5,145 nucleotides of DNA from Spirochaetaceae bacterium (GTDB lineage Bacteria; Spirochaetota; Spirochaetia; Treponematales; Breznakiellaceae), in NCBI GenBank assembly GCA_031278295.1, contig JAITKQ010000078.1:1-5145 (forward strand), in the 5' to 3' direction. Within the stretch, counting starts at the first letter, position 1. Each line of letters begins with the position of its first letter. The notes under the pieces are model-generated. The model had not been told where the DNA came from and did no database searches. It saw nothing but the letters and a program-made list of their open reading frames with translations. The translations under genes were made by a program, and so were the position numbers. Positions 1 to 5,139 of this stretch are shown one piece after another.

Positions 1-1
1 G

Positions 2-236
2 CATAAAAGCAGGATGGTAAAGAAGTTTGTAGAATCTGTTGAAGGGAAACTACAATTGTTTATACTTCCCTGTTATTCGCCTGATTTGAATCCTGACGAA
101 TCAGTGTGGTCCCAGGTAAAACATCATACGGCAGGGAAGAAAATAATAACCGGTCCTGACCGGTTCAAGAAATAAGAAATATATCATCATCAATTTTTTC
201 AAGAAACCATCTTTGCAATATGCTATGTGTATCTAG
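2..236 (+). pseudogene. IS630-family transposase, C-terminal remnant
   Basis: The frame beginning at base 2 is open from the window edge to a TAA at 173-175. It reads a typical IS630/DDE_3 transposase C-terminus, including LPCYSPDLNPDESVW. In this family the Glu of the NP(x)E motif (codon 98-100 here) is the third catalytic acid of the DDE triad that cuts and joins transposon DNA. After the TAA, a different frame (codons starting at multiples of 3) reads FFKKPSLQYAMCI and stops at 234-236. That matches the usual extreme C-terminus of these transposases (FFxxPSxQY). The roughly 18 residues normally between the two parts are shortened. The simplest reading is a deletion or frameshift near 170-195, so the copy is probably inactive. 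The 5' part lies outside the window and no terminal inverted repeat was recognised after 236. The family call is firm; the decay is inferred from remembered family consensus. Confidence 0.72.
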
Positions 237-347
237 TTATGAAAAGATTAGTAATAGTTTAATAATTTAAAAGTATCATCGTTAACATTGTCGGTGGCGT
301 GTTACGACCGCACGAAGGCAGGCTCCGGCCAGTCTTACAGGCGTGTG

Positions 348-1181
348 TTAAGGTTCCCATGCGTTTATACTTTTCAACCTTGAACGGGCCTTCTCTTCCA
401 TGGATAGCCCGTAGTAATTCGGGACAATGGCGGATTCAAATGTGCCGTAAGCCGCGTTTGGCAGCACGATTCTATATGTCCCAAAACTTCCCGCATCAGA
501 ATCGGCGCGGTTTCTCCTTTCCTGATTTGGTAATCTCCTCACGGCGCTGTCAAAATCATCAAGGTTGTCCCCGGCAAAAAGCACGATTTCATACCCCAGC
601 GCCCGTATCCGCTCCAGCCTTGGATTTTTATCGGAAGTGTCTTTCTGCAAAAATACATGACCGCTATCCGCCTGGGGAAAGCCGAATTTCTTGAGGTTCG
701 CTATCGTACTTTCAACCGTGGAATCGGGACGGTTGGACACATAAAATACCTCAACGCCGCGTTCCGCCAGATAAGCGGCAAAGTCAACGGAACCCGGAAC
801 AGGATAGGCGTCTCCGGCCTTACACCACGCCTCCCACGTACCGGCGCCCCACGGGTTTCCTGTAACCACCATCCATGCCGCGTATTTGCTGTTGTCCAAT
901 ACAGTTTCATCAATATCAAAGACAGCCGCTTTATTTTCCTGTGACGGAAGGGAAGCGATGTATGCTTTTCCCGCGTTGAACGCCTGATAACAGAGCGCGG
1001 AATACTCGCCGGAATTCTGCTGCCACAGTATGGCCATTAACAAGCCATGGTTGTAATTTAAAAGCCCGTTGTCATTTTTTGCGCCCGCCGACACACAAGC
1101 GCAAAAACCGGCGGCAATTATTATGCCGCAAGGAAACAAATTTATACGTCTTTTATGCATAATAGATCGAATATTTATCAC
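348..1181 (-). CDS. Lipoprotein e(P4)-family acid phosphatase / 5'-nucleotidase
   Basis: This encodes a 277-aa HAD-superfamily phosphohydrolase of the class B/C, e(P4) (Hel) type. Such enzymes remove phosphate from nucleotides and other monoesters outside the cytoplasm, often for nucleoside or NAD-precursor scavenging. Residues 1-30 are a signal peptide: basic HKRR, then a hydrophobic stretch ending FCAC. Cys29 fits a relaxed spirochaete-type lipobox, so lipid anchoring is likely but unproven. Motif I is FDIDETVLDNS with nucleophile Asp89 and acid/base Asp91. Motif II is YVSNRP with Ser149. The motif III Lys is probably Lys185 in DTSDKNPR. Motif IV is GDNLDDF (Asp205, Asp208, Asp209). All catalytic residues are present and the length is close to H. 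influenzae e(P4), so it should be active. The start is uncertain: GTG at 1181 has an AGGA ten bases upstream, while ATG at 1160 (residue 8) gives a normal signal peptide. It is divergent from leuS, and no terminator is visible beyond its stop. Confidence 0.9.
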   Translation of the reverse strand: MINIRSIMHKRRINLFPCGIIIAAGFCACVSAGAKNDNGLLNYNHGLLMAILWQQNSGEYSALCYQAFNAGKAYIASLPSQENKAAVFDIDETVLDNSKYAAWMVVTGNPWGAGTWEAWCKAGDAYPVPGSVDFAAYLAERGVEVFYVSNRPDSTVESTIANLKKFGFPQADSGHVFLQKDTSDKNPRLERIRALGYEIVLFAGDNLDDFDSAVRRLPNQERRNRADSDAGSFGTYRIVLPNAAYGTFESAIVPNYYGLSMEEKARSRLKSINAWEP

Positions 1182-1200
1182 GATAGTTTCATCCTGTCAA
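1172..1200 (-). promoter_or_regulatory. Candidate promoter for the e(P4)-family phosphatase
   Basis: On the minus strand a perfect TTGACA (1200-1195) is followed after 17 bases by TAAATA (1177-1172), which is preceded by TGA and so forms an extended -10 (TGn). The hexamer itself matches the consensus at only three of six positions. Transcription would begin near 1165, downstream of the GTG at 1181. If this promoter is real, translation must begin at ATG 1160 with a very short leader. If GTG 1181 is the true start, the promoter lies elsewhere. The two readings exclude each other. Confidence 0.35.
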
Positions 1201-1232
1201 TACTTACGGGGAACAGCCCGGCGGCAATTTCG

Positions 1233-1253
1233 GGCGCTTTTTGGCGAAGCGCC
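1233..1253. other. Hairpin in the phosphatase/leuS divergent spacer
   Basis: The arms ggcgctt (1233-1239) and aagcgcc (1247-1253) form a perfect 7-bp stem with a 7-base loop. An overlapping alternative pairs gcccg (1216-1220) with cgggc (1231-1235). No T-run follows on either strand, so it is not a canonical terminator. It would lie in the leuS leader if transcription begins upstream. No T-box sequence (AGGGTGGNACC) was found. It may affect leuS translation, since leuS lacks a close Shine-Dalgarno, but that is inference. Confidence 0.4.
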
Positions 1254-1306
1254 GGCGGACGGATAGACAGGAGCGGCAAAATCGGCTACCGTTTACCAAA
1301 ATCATC

Positions 1307-3868
1307 ATGGCTAAATACCCGTTTGAAACAATAGAACCCAAATGGCAACAGTATTGGGAAGAAAACAAAACCTTCCGCGTAACGGAAGACCCGTCCGTCC
1401 CGAAAGAAAAGCGCATGTTTGTGCTGGACATGTTCCCGTACCCCTCGTCGCAGGGGCTTCATGTCGGCCACCCGGAGGGCTACACCGCCACCGACATATA
1501 CTGCCGCTACCTCCGCGCGGCCGGGTACGCCGTGCTTCACCCCATGGGCTTCGACGCGTTCGGCCTCCCCGCCGAAAACTACGCGATAAAGACGGGGCGG
1601 CATCCGGCAAAGACAACGGCGGACAACATCGTCCATTTCCGCCGGCAGATAAAAAAACTCGGCTTTTCGTACGACTGGGAACGCGAGGTAGACACCTCCA
1701 GCCCGGAATACTACCGCTGGACGCAGTGGATCTTCCTCAAACTGTTCGAAAAAGGGCTGGCTTACGAGGCGGAAAGCCCGATAAACTGGTGTCCGTCCTG
1801 CAAAACGGGGCTTGCCAACGAGGAGGTGAAGGACGGCGAGTGCGAGCGCTGCCACACAAAGGTAAGCCGCCGCCGCATCCGCCAATGGATACTCCGCATC
1901 ACCGCTTACGCCGAGCGCCTGCTCGCCGATTTGGACGGGCTGGACTGGCCCGAGCCGGTCAAACTGATGCAGCGTAACTGGATAGGCCGCAGCGAGGGCG
2001 CGGAAGTCAGCTTCGGCATAGACGGCGCGGACGACAAAATCGTCATCTACACCACCCGCCCCGACACGCTGTTCGGCGCCACCTACATGGTACTCGCCCC
2101 GGAACACCCCCTCGTCCCGAAAATCACGACCGCCGGACAGCGCTCCGCCGTCAACGAATACATCGGGAACGCCGCCCAAAAGAGCGATTTGGAACGCGCC
2201 GGCCTTGCCAAAGAAAAAACCGGCGTCTTCACCGGCGCATACGCTGTAAACCCCGTCAACAACGCCAAAATCCCGATATGGGCAGCGGATTACGTGCTGG
2301 TATCCTACGGCACAGGGGCGATAATGGCAGTCCCCGCCCACGACGAGCGCGACTGGGACTTCGCCAAAACCTTCAACTTGCCAATCATCCAGGTTGTGGA
2401 GGAGTTAAAAGGGGAGGACGGGGGAAGTCTCCCCCTCGCTACAGCCCCGCAAGCGGGTCTTCCGCTGCCCCCTCTCCTAGGGGCTGCCGCCCCTAAGACC
2501 CCGACTGATCCACCGCACACGGATTGCGGCGCGGAGCGCACTTTAAACCCGCCGGCGGCTTGTACAACGGGGGACGGGTACTCCGTGAACTCAGGGCAGT
2601 TCAACGGGCTGCCGACCGCGGAGGCCGCCGCCGCGATTACCTCGTGGCTGGAGGAGCGGGGGCTTGGAAAAAAGGCCGTCAATTACAAGTTGCGGGACTG
2701 GGTTTTCAGCCGGCAGCGTTACTGGGGCGAGCCTATACCGCTTGTACACTGCGAGAAGTGCGGCATAGTCCCGCTGCCGGAGTCAAGCCTCCCGCTCCGG
2801 CTGCCGGAAGTGGAATCCTACGAGCCTAGCGGCACAGGCGAATCCCCGCTTTCAAAGATAGAAAGCTGGGTGAATACCGCCTGCCCGCGCTGCGGCGGCC
2901 CCGCCAAACGGGAGACAAACACCATGCCCCAGTGGGCCGGCTCCTGCTGGTACTACCTCCGCTACCTGGACCCGCGCAACGACGCGGCCTTTGCCGGCAG
3001 GGACAAGATAGATTACTGGGCGCCGGTAGACCTGTACGTGGGCGGCACGGAACACGCCGTTTTGCACCTGTTGTACAGCCGTTTTTGGCACAAGGCGCTG
3101 TTTGACTGCGGACTCGTAAACTCGCCTGAACCGTTTCAGCGGCTCGTGAACCAGGGGATGATACTGGGCGAGGACAACCAAAAGATGAGCAAGAGCCGGG
3201 GCAACGTGATAAACCCCGACGACATAATCGCAAGCTACGGCGCGGACGCGATGCGCGTGTACGAGATGTTCATGGGGCCGCTCGAAGTGAGCAAGCCGTG
3301 GATGACGGCGGGGCTGGTCGGCGTAACGCGCTTCCTTGACCGCGTATGGGGCATACACGAAAAAGTCGTCAAAAACGGCGGTGAGACCGGTGGCGAAATT
3401 TCGCCTGAGCTAACGCGCCTTCTGCACAAGACTGTCAAAAAAGTGAGCGCCGATACCGCGTCCCTCAACTTCAACACGGCGATCAGCCAAATGATGGTGT
3501 ACTCAGGCGAATTGGCAAAACTTCCCGCCGTGCCGATAAGCCTTTGGGCGCCACTCGTGGTAATGCTTGCCGCTTACGCCCCCCACCTCGGCGAGGAACT
3601 GTGGGAAAGGCTTGGCCGTTCCGGTTCCGTTTCAAAGGCCGCCTGGCCCGCCTTTGATGAAGCCCTCGCCGCCGATAACGAGTGTACGATAGTCATCCAG
3701 GTAAACGGCAAGGTACGCGGCAAATTCACCGCCGCCGCCGGAACATCCAAAGAAGCCCTTGAAAAAACGGCCCTCGCCTCGCCGGACGCGCAAAAATGGC
3801 TGGAAGGCAAAACCATCGTCAAGGTGATAAGCGTCCAGGACAGGCTGGTAAACATCGTGGTAAAGTAA
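1307..3868 (+). CDS. leuS: Leucyl-tRNA synthetase
   Basis: This class Ia cytoplasmic enzyme joins leucine to tRNA(Leu) using ATP and edits mischarged tRNA. From ATG 1307 it is 853 aa, with the typical N-terminus MAKYPFETIEPKWQQYWEE. The class I signature is HVGH (residues 52-55, in PYPSSQGLHVGHPEGYT) and the second is KMSKS (626-630). Paired cysteines at 162/165 and 179/182, and at 482/485 and 526/529, could bind zinc. The CP1 editing domain shows TTRPDTLFG (249-257) and AVPAHDERDWDF (341-352), whose Asp346 matches the editing Asp of E. coli. The anticodon-binding and C-terminal domains end in VQVNGKVRGK-like (798-806) and VQDRLVNIVVK sequence. Residues about 366-417 are an unusual Pro/Ala/Leu/Gly-rich insertion, described separately. 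A TTG at 1241 would add 22 residues unlike the family, so it is rejected. ATG 1307 has no convincing Shine-Dalgarno; GGAG at 1269-1272 is too far away. No terminator directly follows the stop. Confidence 0.97.
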   Translation: MAKYPFETIEPKWQQYWEENKTFRVTEDPSVPKEKRMFVLDMFPYPSSQGLHVGHPEGYTATDIYCRYLRAAGYAVLHPMGFDAFGLPAENYAIKTGRHPAKTTADNIVHFRRQIKKLGFSYDWEREVDTSSPEYYRWTQWIFLKLFEKGLAYEAESPINWCPSCKTGLANEEVKDGECERCHTKVSRRRIRQWILRITAYAERLLADLDGLDWPEPVKLMQRNWIGRSEGAEVSFGIDGADDKIVIYTTRPDTLFGATYMVLAPEHPLVPKITTAGQRSAVNEYIGNAAQKSDLERAGLAKEKTGVFTGAYAVNPVNNAKIPIWAADYVLVSYGTGAIMAVPAHDERDWDFAKTFNLPIIQVVEELKGEDGGSLPLATAPQAGLPLPPLLGAAAPKTPTDPPHTDCGAERTLNPPAACTTGDGYSVNSGQFNGLPTAEAAAAITSWLEERGLGKKAVNYKLRDWVFSRQRYWGEPIPLVHCEKCGIVPLPESSLPLRLPEVESYEPSGTGESPLSKIESWVNTACPRCGGPAKRETNTMPQWAGSCWYYLRYLDPRNDAAFAGRDKIDYWAPVDLYVGGTEHAVLHLLYSRFWHKALFDCGLVNSPEPFQRLVNQGMILGEDNQKMSKSRGNVINPDDIIASYGADAMRVYEMFMGPLEVSKPWMTAGLVGVTRFLDRVWGIHEKVVKNGGETGGEISPELTRLLHKTVKKVSADTASLNFNTAISQMMVYSGELAKLPAVPISLWAPLVVMLAAYAPHLGEELWERLGRSGSVSKAAWPAFDEALAADNECTIVIQVNGKVRGKFTAAAGTSKEALEKTALASPDAQKWLEGKTIVKVISVQDRLVNIVVK
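2411..2535 (+). repeat. Palindrome-rich repeat inserted in frame within leuS
   Basis: This GC-rich block is dense in inverted repeats. Arms are ggggga/tccccc (2420-2425/2430-2435), cccgc/gcggg (2446-2450/2453-2457), taggggc/gccccta (2478-2484/2489-2495, loop tgcc), and an outer pair gggtctt/aagaccc (2455-2461/2495-2501). In the leuS frame it reads without stops as SLPLATAPQAGLPLPP and LGAAAPKTPTDPP, low-complexity sequence with no counterpart in usual LeuRS. From FNLPI (356-360) to NSG (428-430) there are 67 residues, against about 26 as I remember E. coli LeuRS, so roughly 40 residues (about 120 bp) are extra. It resembles GC-rich dispersed repeats that enter genes in frame, as Rickettsia palindromic elements do. 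The exact edges are uncertain by 10-20 bp. No second copy was found in this window. Confidence 0.65.
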
Positions 3869-3905
3869 AACGGCGGCGCTCCATCTATGAATTTGCGGAT
3901 AACCG

Positions 3906-4001
3906 GGCCTGTTCCAAAACAAATCGACTGTGCGCTAAACGGCCCCGGCATAGACGGGGGGGGGGGGGGCTTTGCGAAGCTTAGGTTCGATGGAACAGGC
4001 C
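3906..4001. repeat. Inverted repeat flanking the G14 tract
   Basis: The arms ggcctgttcca (3906-3916) and tggaacaggcc (3991-4001) are perfect 11-bp inverted repeats 74 bases apart. Inside are a smaller stem ccccg/cgggg (3943-3947/3955-3959, loop gcataga), the G14 run, and gctt/aagc around tgcg (3969-3980). Nested arms with a structured centre suggest a small palindromic or MITE-like element, or a long hairpin in the leuS 3' region. It is too widely spaced and lacks the T-run of a standard terminator. Confidence 0.55.
3956..3969. repeat. Homopolymer run of 14 G
   Basis: Fourteen consecutive G follow tagac and precede ctttgcgaag. Such tracts slip during replication and drive phase variation in several bacteria, including Treponema pallidum. 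This one lies 87 bases after the leuS stop and about 340 bases before the next promoter, so no obvious reading frame or promoter spacer is controlled by it. Length error in sequencing is possible. Confidence 0.9.
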
Positions 4002-4067
4002 GGGGCCTTTGGCTGTAGCCCTTGTCCGTAGCGGTTTTTGCAAGCCTTTGCCTCGCGTTTTCGGGCC

Positions 4068-4091
4068 CGACAGAGTCGCCCGACTCTGTCG
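4068..4091. repeat. Perfect 11-2-11 palindrome
   Basis: The arms cgacagagtcg (4068-4078) and cgactctgtcg (4081-4091) are exact reverse complements separated by cc. As RNA it would form a strong hairpin with the central pairs opened. No T-run follows on the + strand. It could be a dyad operator, a stabilising hairpin or part of a dispersed repeat. Its distance of about 230 bases from the nearest promoter argues against an operator for the downstream gene. Confidence 0.7.
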
Positions 4092-4183
4092 CCATGATGT
4101 TTTCCCGGTAAGTTTACATTTACCGTCCTATCATTGCCGAAAAAGCCGTCGAGTACGAAACGTGGGGATTGGCGGGGCGCGAA

Positions 4184-4220
4184 GCGTTTGCGCAAAGCGT
4201 TTGCGCAAAGCGTTCGCGCA
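4184..4220. repeat. Tandem 13-bp units, each with a palindrome
   Basis: The unit gcgtttgcgcaaa occurs exactly twice (4184-4196, 4197-4209). A third partial, diverged copy, gcgttcgcgca, follows at 4210-4220. Each full unit contains the perfect 10-bp palindrome tttgcgcaaa. There are no spacers, so this is not a CRISPR. It may be a simple expansion or a cluster of protein-binding sites. No function can be read from the sequence. Confidence 0.75.
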
Positions 4221-4299
4221 GGGAATGGAGCGGAACCCCGGAAATGCGCCCGAATTACATAAAAAATTTTTGTAAATTTAAAACTGCTGATGTTTCCTA

Positions 4300-4327
4300 T
4301 TTACAGGCTGCTTTTCCCTGTTATAGT
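4300..4327 (+). promoter_or_regulatory. Sigma-70-type promoter for the nuclease-like gene
   Basis: The -35 TTTACA (4300-4305) matches the consensus at five of six positions and lies 16 bases from the -10 TATAGT (4322-4327), also five of six. The start of transcription would be near 4334, giving a leader of about 17 bases that holds the Shine-Dalgarno. An A/T-rich stretch upstream (4257-4285) could act as an UP element. This is the best promoter in the window and implies independent expression of the downstream gene. Confidence 0.65.
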
Positions 4328-4338
4328 ATTAAGATAAT

Positions 4339-4343
4339 GGAGG
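4339..4343 (+). promoter_or_regulatory. Strong Shine-Dalgarno (GGAGG)
   Basis: GGAGG ends seven bases before the ATG at 4351, which is near-ideal spacing and fixes the start of the nuclease-like gene. It contrasts with leuS, where no such site precedes the start. Confidence 0.85.
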
Positions 4344-4350
4344 TCAGGGT

Positions 4351-4956
4351 ATGGAACAGATGACGGCGGCGGAGGCCGCTGAATGGGGAAAAAGTTTAAG
4401 TTTTGAAAAAGTGTGGGCCATGATGGCGGAAACCGATCGTGTTGTGAAAGAGACCAGCCGTATAGTAGCGGAAACCTCAAAAGAGCTTGCCAAAATGGGC
4501 AGGAAAGTAGACCATGTGTGCGGTAATTTAGGAGGCCTGGGGAACCGTTTCGGTGAAATGATTGAGTCTATGGTTTTGCCGAACCTGATAGACAAGTTTG
4601 GCAAACTGAATTTACATTTTACCAGAGTGCAACGTGATGCTAAAATAAAAGACCCCGCTCATAATATATGCACGGAAGTTGACGCTTTTTTGGAGAACGG
4701 CGAGAAGGCCGCTATAGTTGAGATCAAGTCCAAACCCGATAAGTATGATATAGACTACCATCTATGGCGCATGGAAAAGCTACGCGAATACGCCGATTTG
4801 CACGATGACAAGAGGAAATATCTGGGAGCTATTGCCGGAGTAACTTTTGGAGAGGATGAAAGAAACTATGCCTTGGAACAAGGGTTTTATGTGATTGAGC
4901 CGTCCGGGGACACGTTCAACATCACAGTGCCGGAGGGCAACCCGCGAGAGTGGTAA
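4351..4956 (+). CDS. PD-(D/E)XK nuclease-like protein with N-terminal heptad repeat
   Basis: This encodes a soluble 201-aa protein with no signal peptide or membrane segment. Residues 18-60 are helical with clear seven-residue periodicity: E27-T28, E34-T35 and E41-T42 begin successive heptads (ETDRVVK, ETSRIVA, ETSKELA), which indicates a coiled coil. Next comes NLGGLGNRFGEMIESMV (59-75), a motif I recall from uncharacterised proteins often labelled DUF3782 or nuclease-like. The core EVDAFLENGEKAAIVEIKSK (109-128) fits the PD-(D/E)XK pattern, with Asp111, Glu124 and Lys126 as likely metal and catalytic residues and Glu69 a possible helix acid. A strand-rich end (QGFYVIEPSGDTFNITVPEG) completes the fold. 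DNA cleavage is inferred from this pattern; the substrate and role are unknown. It has its own promoter and GGAGG site, appears less GC-rich than leuS, and is bordered by repeats and a C14 run, so acquisition by transfer is plausible. No partner gene is visible. Confidence 0.82.
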   Translation: MEQMTAAEAAEWGKSLSFEKVWAMMAETDRVVKETSRIVAETSKELAKMGRKVDHVCGNLGGLGNRFGEMIESMVLPNLIDKFGKLNLHFTRVQRDAKIKDPAHNICTEVDAFLENGEKAAIVEIKSKPDKYDIDYHLWRMEKLREYADLHDDKRKYLGAIAGVTFGEDERNYALEQGFYVIEPSGDTFNITVPEGNPREW

Positions 4957-4957
4957 G

Positions 4958-4971
4958 CCCCCCCCCCCCCC
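4958..4971. repeat. Homopolymer run of 14 C
   Basis: Fourteen C begin one base after the TAA of the nuclease-like gene (stop at 4954-4956). On the minus strand this is a G14 preceded by atag and followed by ctt. The G14 at 3956-3969 is preceded by atagac and followed by ctt, so the two tracts form a short inverted pair around the gene. The run lies outside any reading frame seen here. A sequencing length error cannot be excluded. Confidence 0.9.
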
Positions 4972-5010
4972 TATTCAGCAGTTCAAAGTATCAAATTTAA
5001 TTGCCTACAA

Positions 5011-5030
5011 ACCGCGAATTAACGCTAATT
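5011..5030. repeat. Short imperfect tandem 10-mer
   Basis: accgcgaatt (5011-5020) and aacgctaatt (5021-5030) match at eight of ten positions and lie directly next to the palindrome that follows. Two copies are too few for more than a tentative repeat call. Confidence 0.35.
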
Positions 5031-5032
5031 AG

Positions 5033-5068
5033 AGTCTGTCTATAATGTAGACACATTATAGACAGACT
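5033..5068. repeat. Perfect 16-bp inverted repeat with 4-base loop
   Basis: The arms agtctgtctataatgt (5033-5048) and acattatagacagact (5053-5068) are exact reverse complements around agac. It is the strongest hairpin in the window, 77 bases after the nuclease-like gene. No T-run follows, so a standard terminator is unlikely, although it could protect a 3' end. The arm motif recurs at 5125-5139, which points to mobile-element ends. Confidence 0.8.
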
Positions 5069-5139
5069 ACCTTAAAATAGGCATTTTGCGCACCGTTTTG
5101 GTACAAAACGGGAGCAAATGCAAGGTCTGTCCATAAAGT
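5053..5139. mobile_element. Nested inverted repeat, possible IS end or MITE-like remnant
   Basis: The motif GTCTGTCYATAAWGT occurs three times: + strand 5034-5048, minus strand 5067-5053 and + strand 5125-5139. The second and third copies diverge outward, and both follow aaggt on their own strand. Between them is a central hairpin: ccgttttg/caaaacgg (5093-5100/5104-5111, loop gta), extended by gcattttgc/gcaaatgc (5081-5089/5114-5121). The whole is an imperfect long palindrome. Short GTCTGTC-type ends are reminiscent of IS terminal repeats (IS256-like is one guess), but no transposase is visible and the window ends at 5145, so the family is not assigned. Confidence 0.45.

Larger units (their letters stand above)
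3869..4298. other. Repeat-rich intergenic region between leuS and the nuclease-like gene
   Basis: I see no credible gene on either strand in these 430 bases. Open minus-strand frames crossing the area read low-complexity Pro/Arg/Lys-rich peptides and run into the antisense of leuS. The region holds an 11-bp inverted repeat around a G14 run (3906-4001), a perfect palindrome (4068-4091) and 13-bp tandem units (4184-4220). The last 40 bases turn AT-rich, with a near-palindromic A/T tract at 4257-4275 just upstream of the next promoter. The packing of separate repeats suggests an accumulation site for small repeat elements rather than a regulatory leader. Confidence 0.55.

Noticed and set aside
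348..944. Plus-strand open frames opposite the phosphatase gene (299-694, 657-944)
   Set aside because: They lie on the opposite strand of a gene with complete HAD motifs, have no Shine-Dalgarno and read no recognisable domain.
1241..1306. TTG start extending LeuRS by 22 residues
   Set aside because: The added residues are Arg/Gln-rich and unlike the family, and the TTG lies in the loop of a hairpin without a Shine-Dalgarno. MAKYPF from 1307 is the family-typical N-terminus.
1182..1306. T-box riboswitch before leuS
   Set aside because: No T-box core sequence, no specifier-loop layout and no terminator with a T-run; 125 bases is also too short for a usual T-box leader.
1286..2341. Long open minus-strand frame opposite leuS
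   Set aside because: It is antisense to a fully conserved synthetase, reads compositionally biased sequence with no recognisable motifs, and is explained by the high GC at third codon positions of leuS.
3574..4195. Two overlapping minus-strand open frames spanning the leuS 3' end and the following spacer
   Set aside because: They cross the homopolymer and palindromic repeats, read low-complexity Arg/Lys/Pro sequence and lack start signals. They are open by composition only.
4184..4220. CRISPR-like array
   Set aside because: The 13-bp units are directly adjacent with no spacers and no cas genes are present.
5033..5068. Rho-independent terminator of the nuclease-like gene
   Set aside because: The hairpin is strong but AT-rich in the stem, 77 bases from the stop and followed by accttaaaa rather than a T-run. 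The arm motif recurs further on, which fits a mobile-element repeat better.
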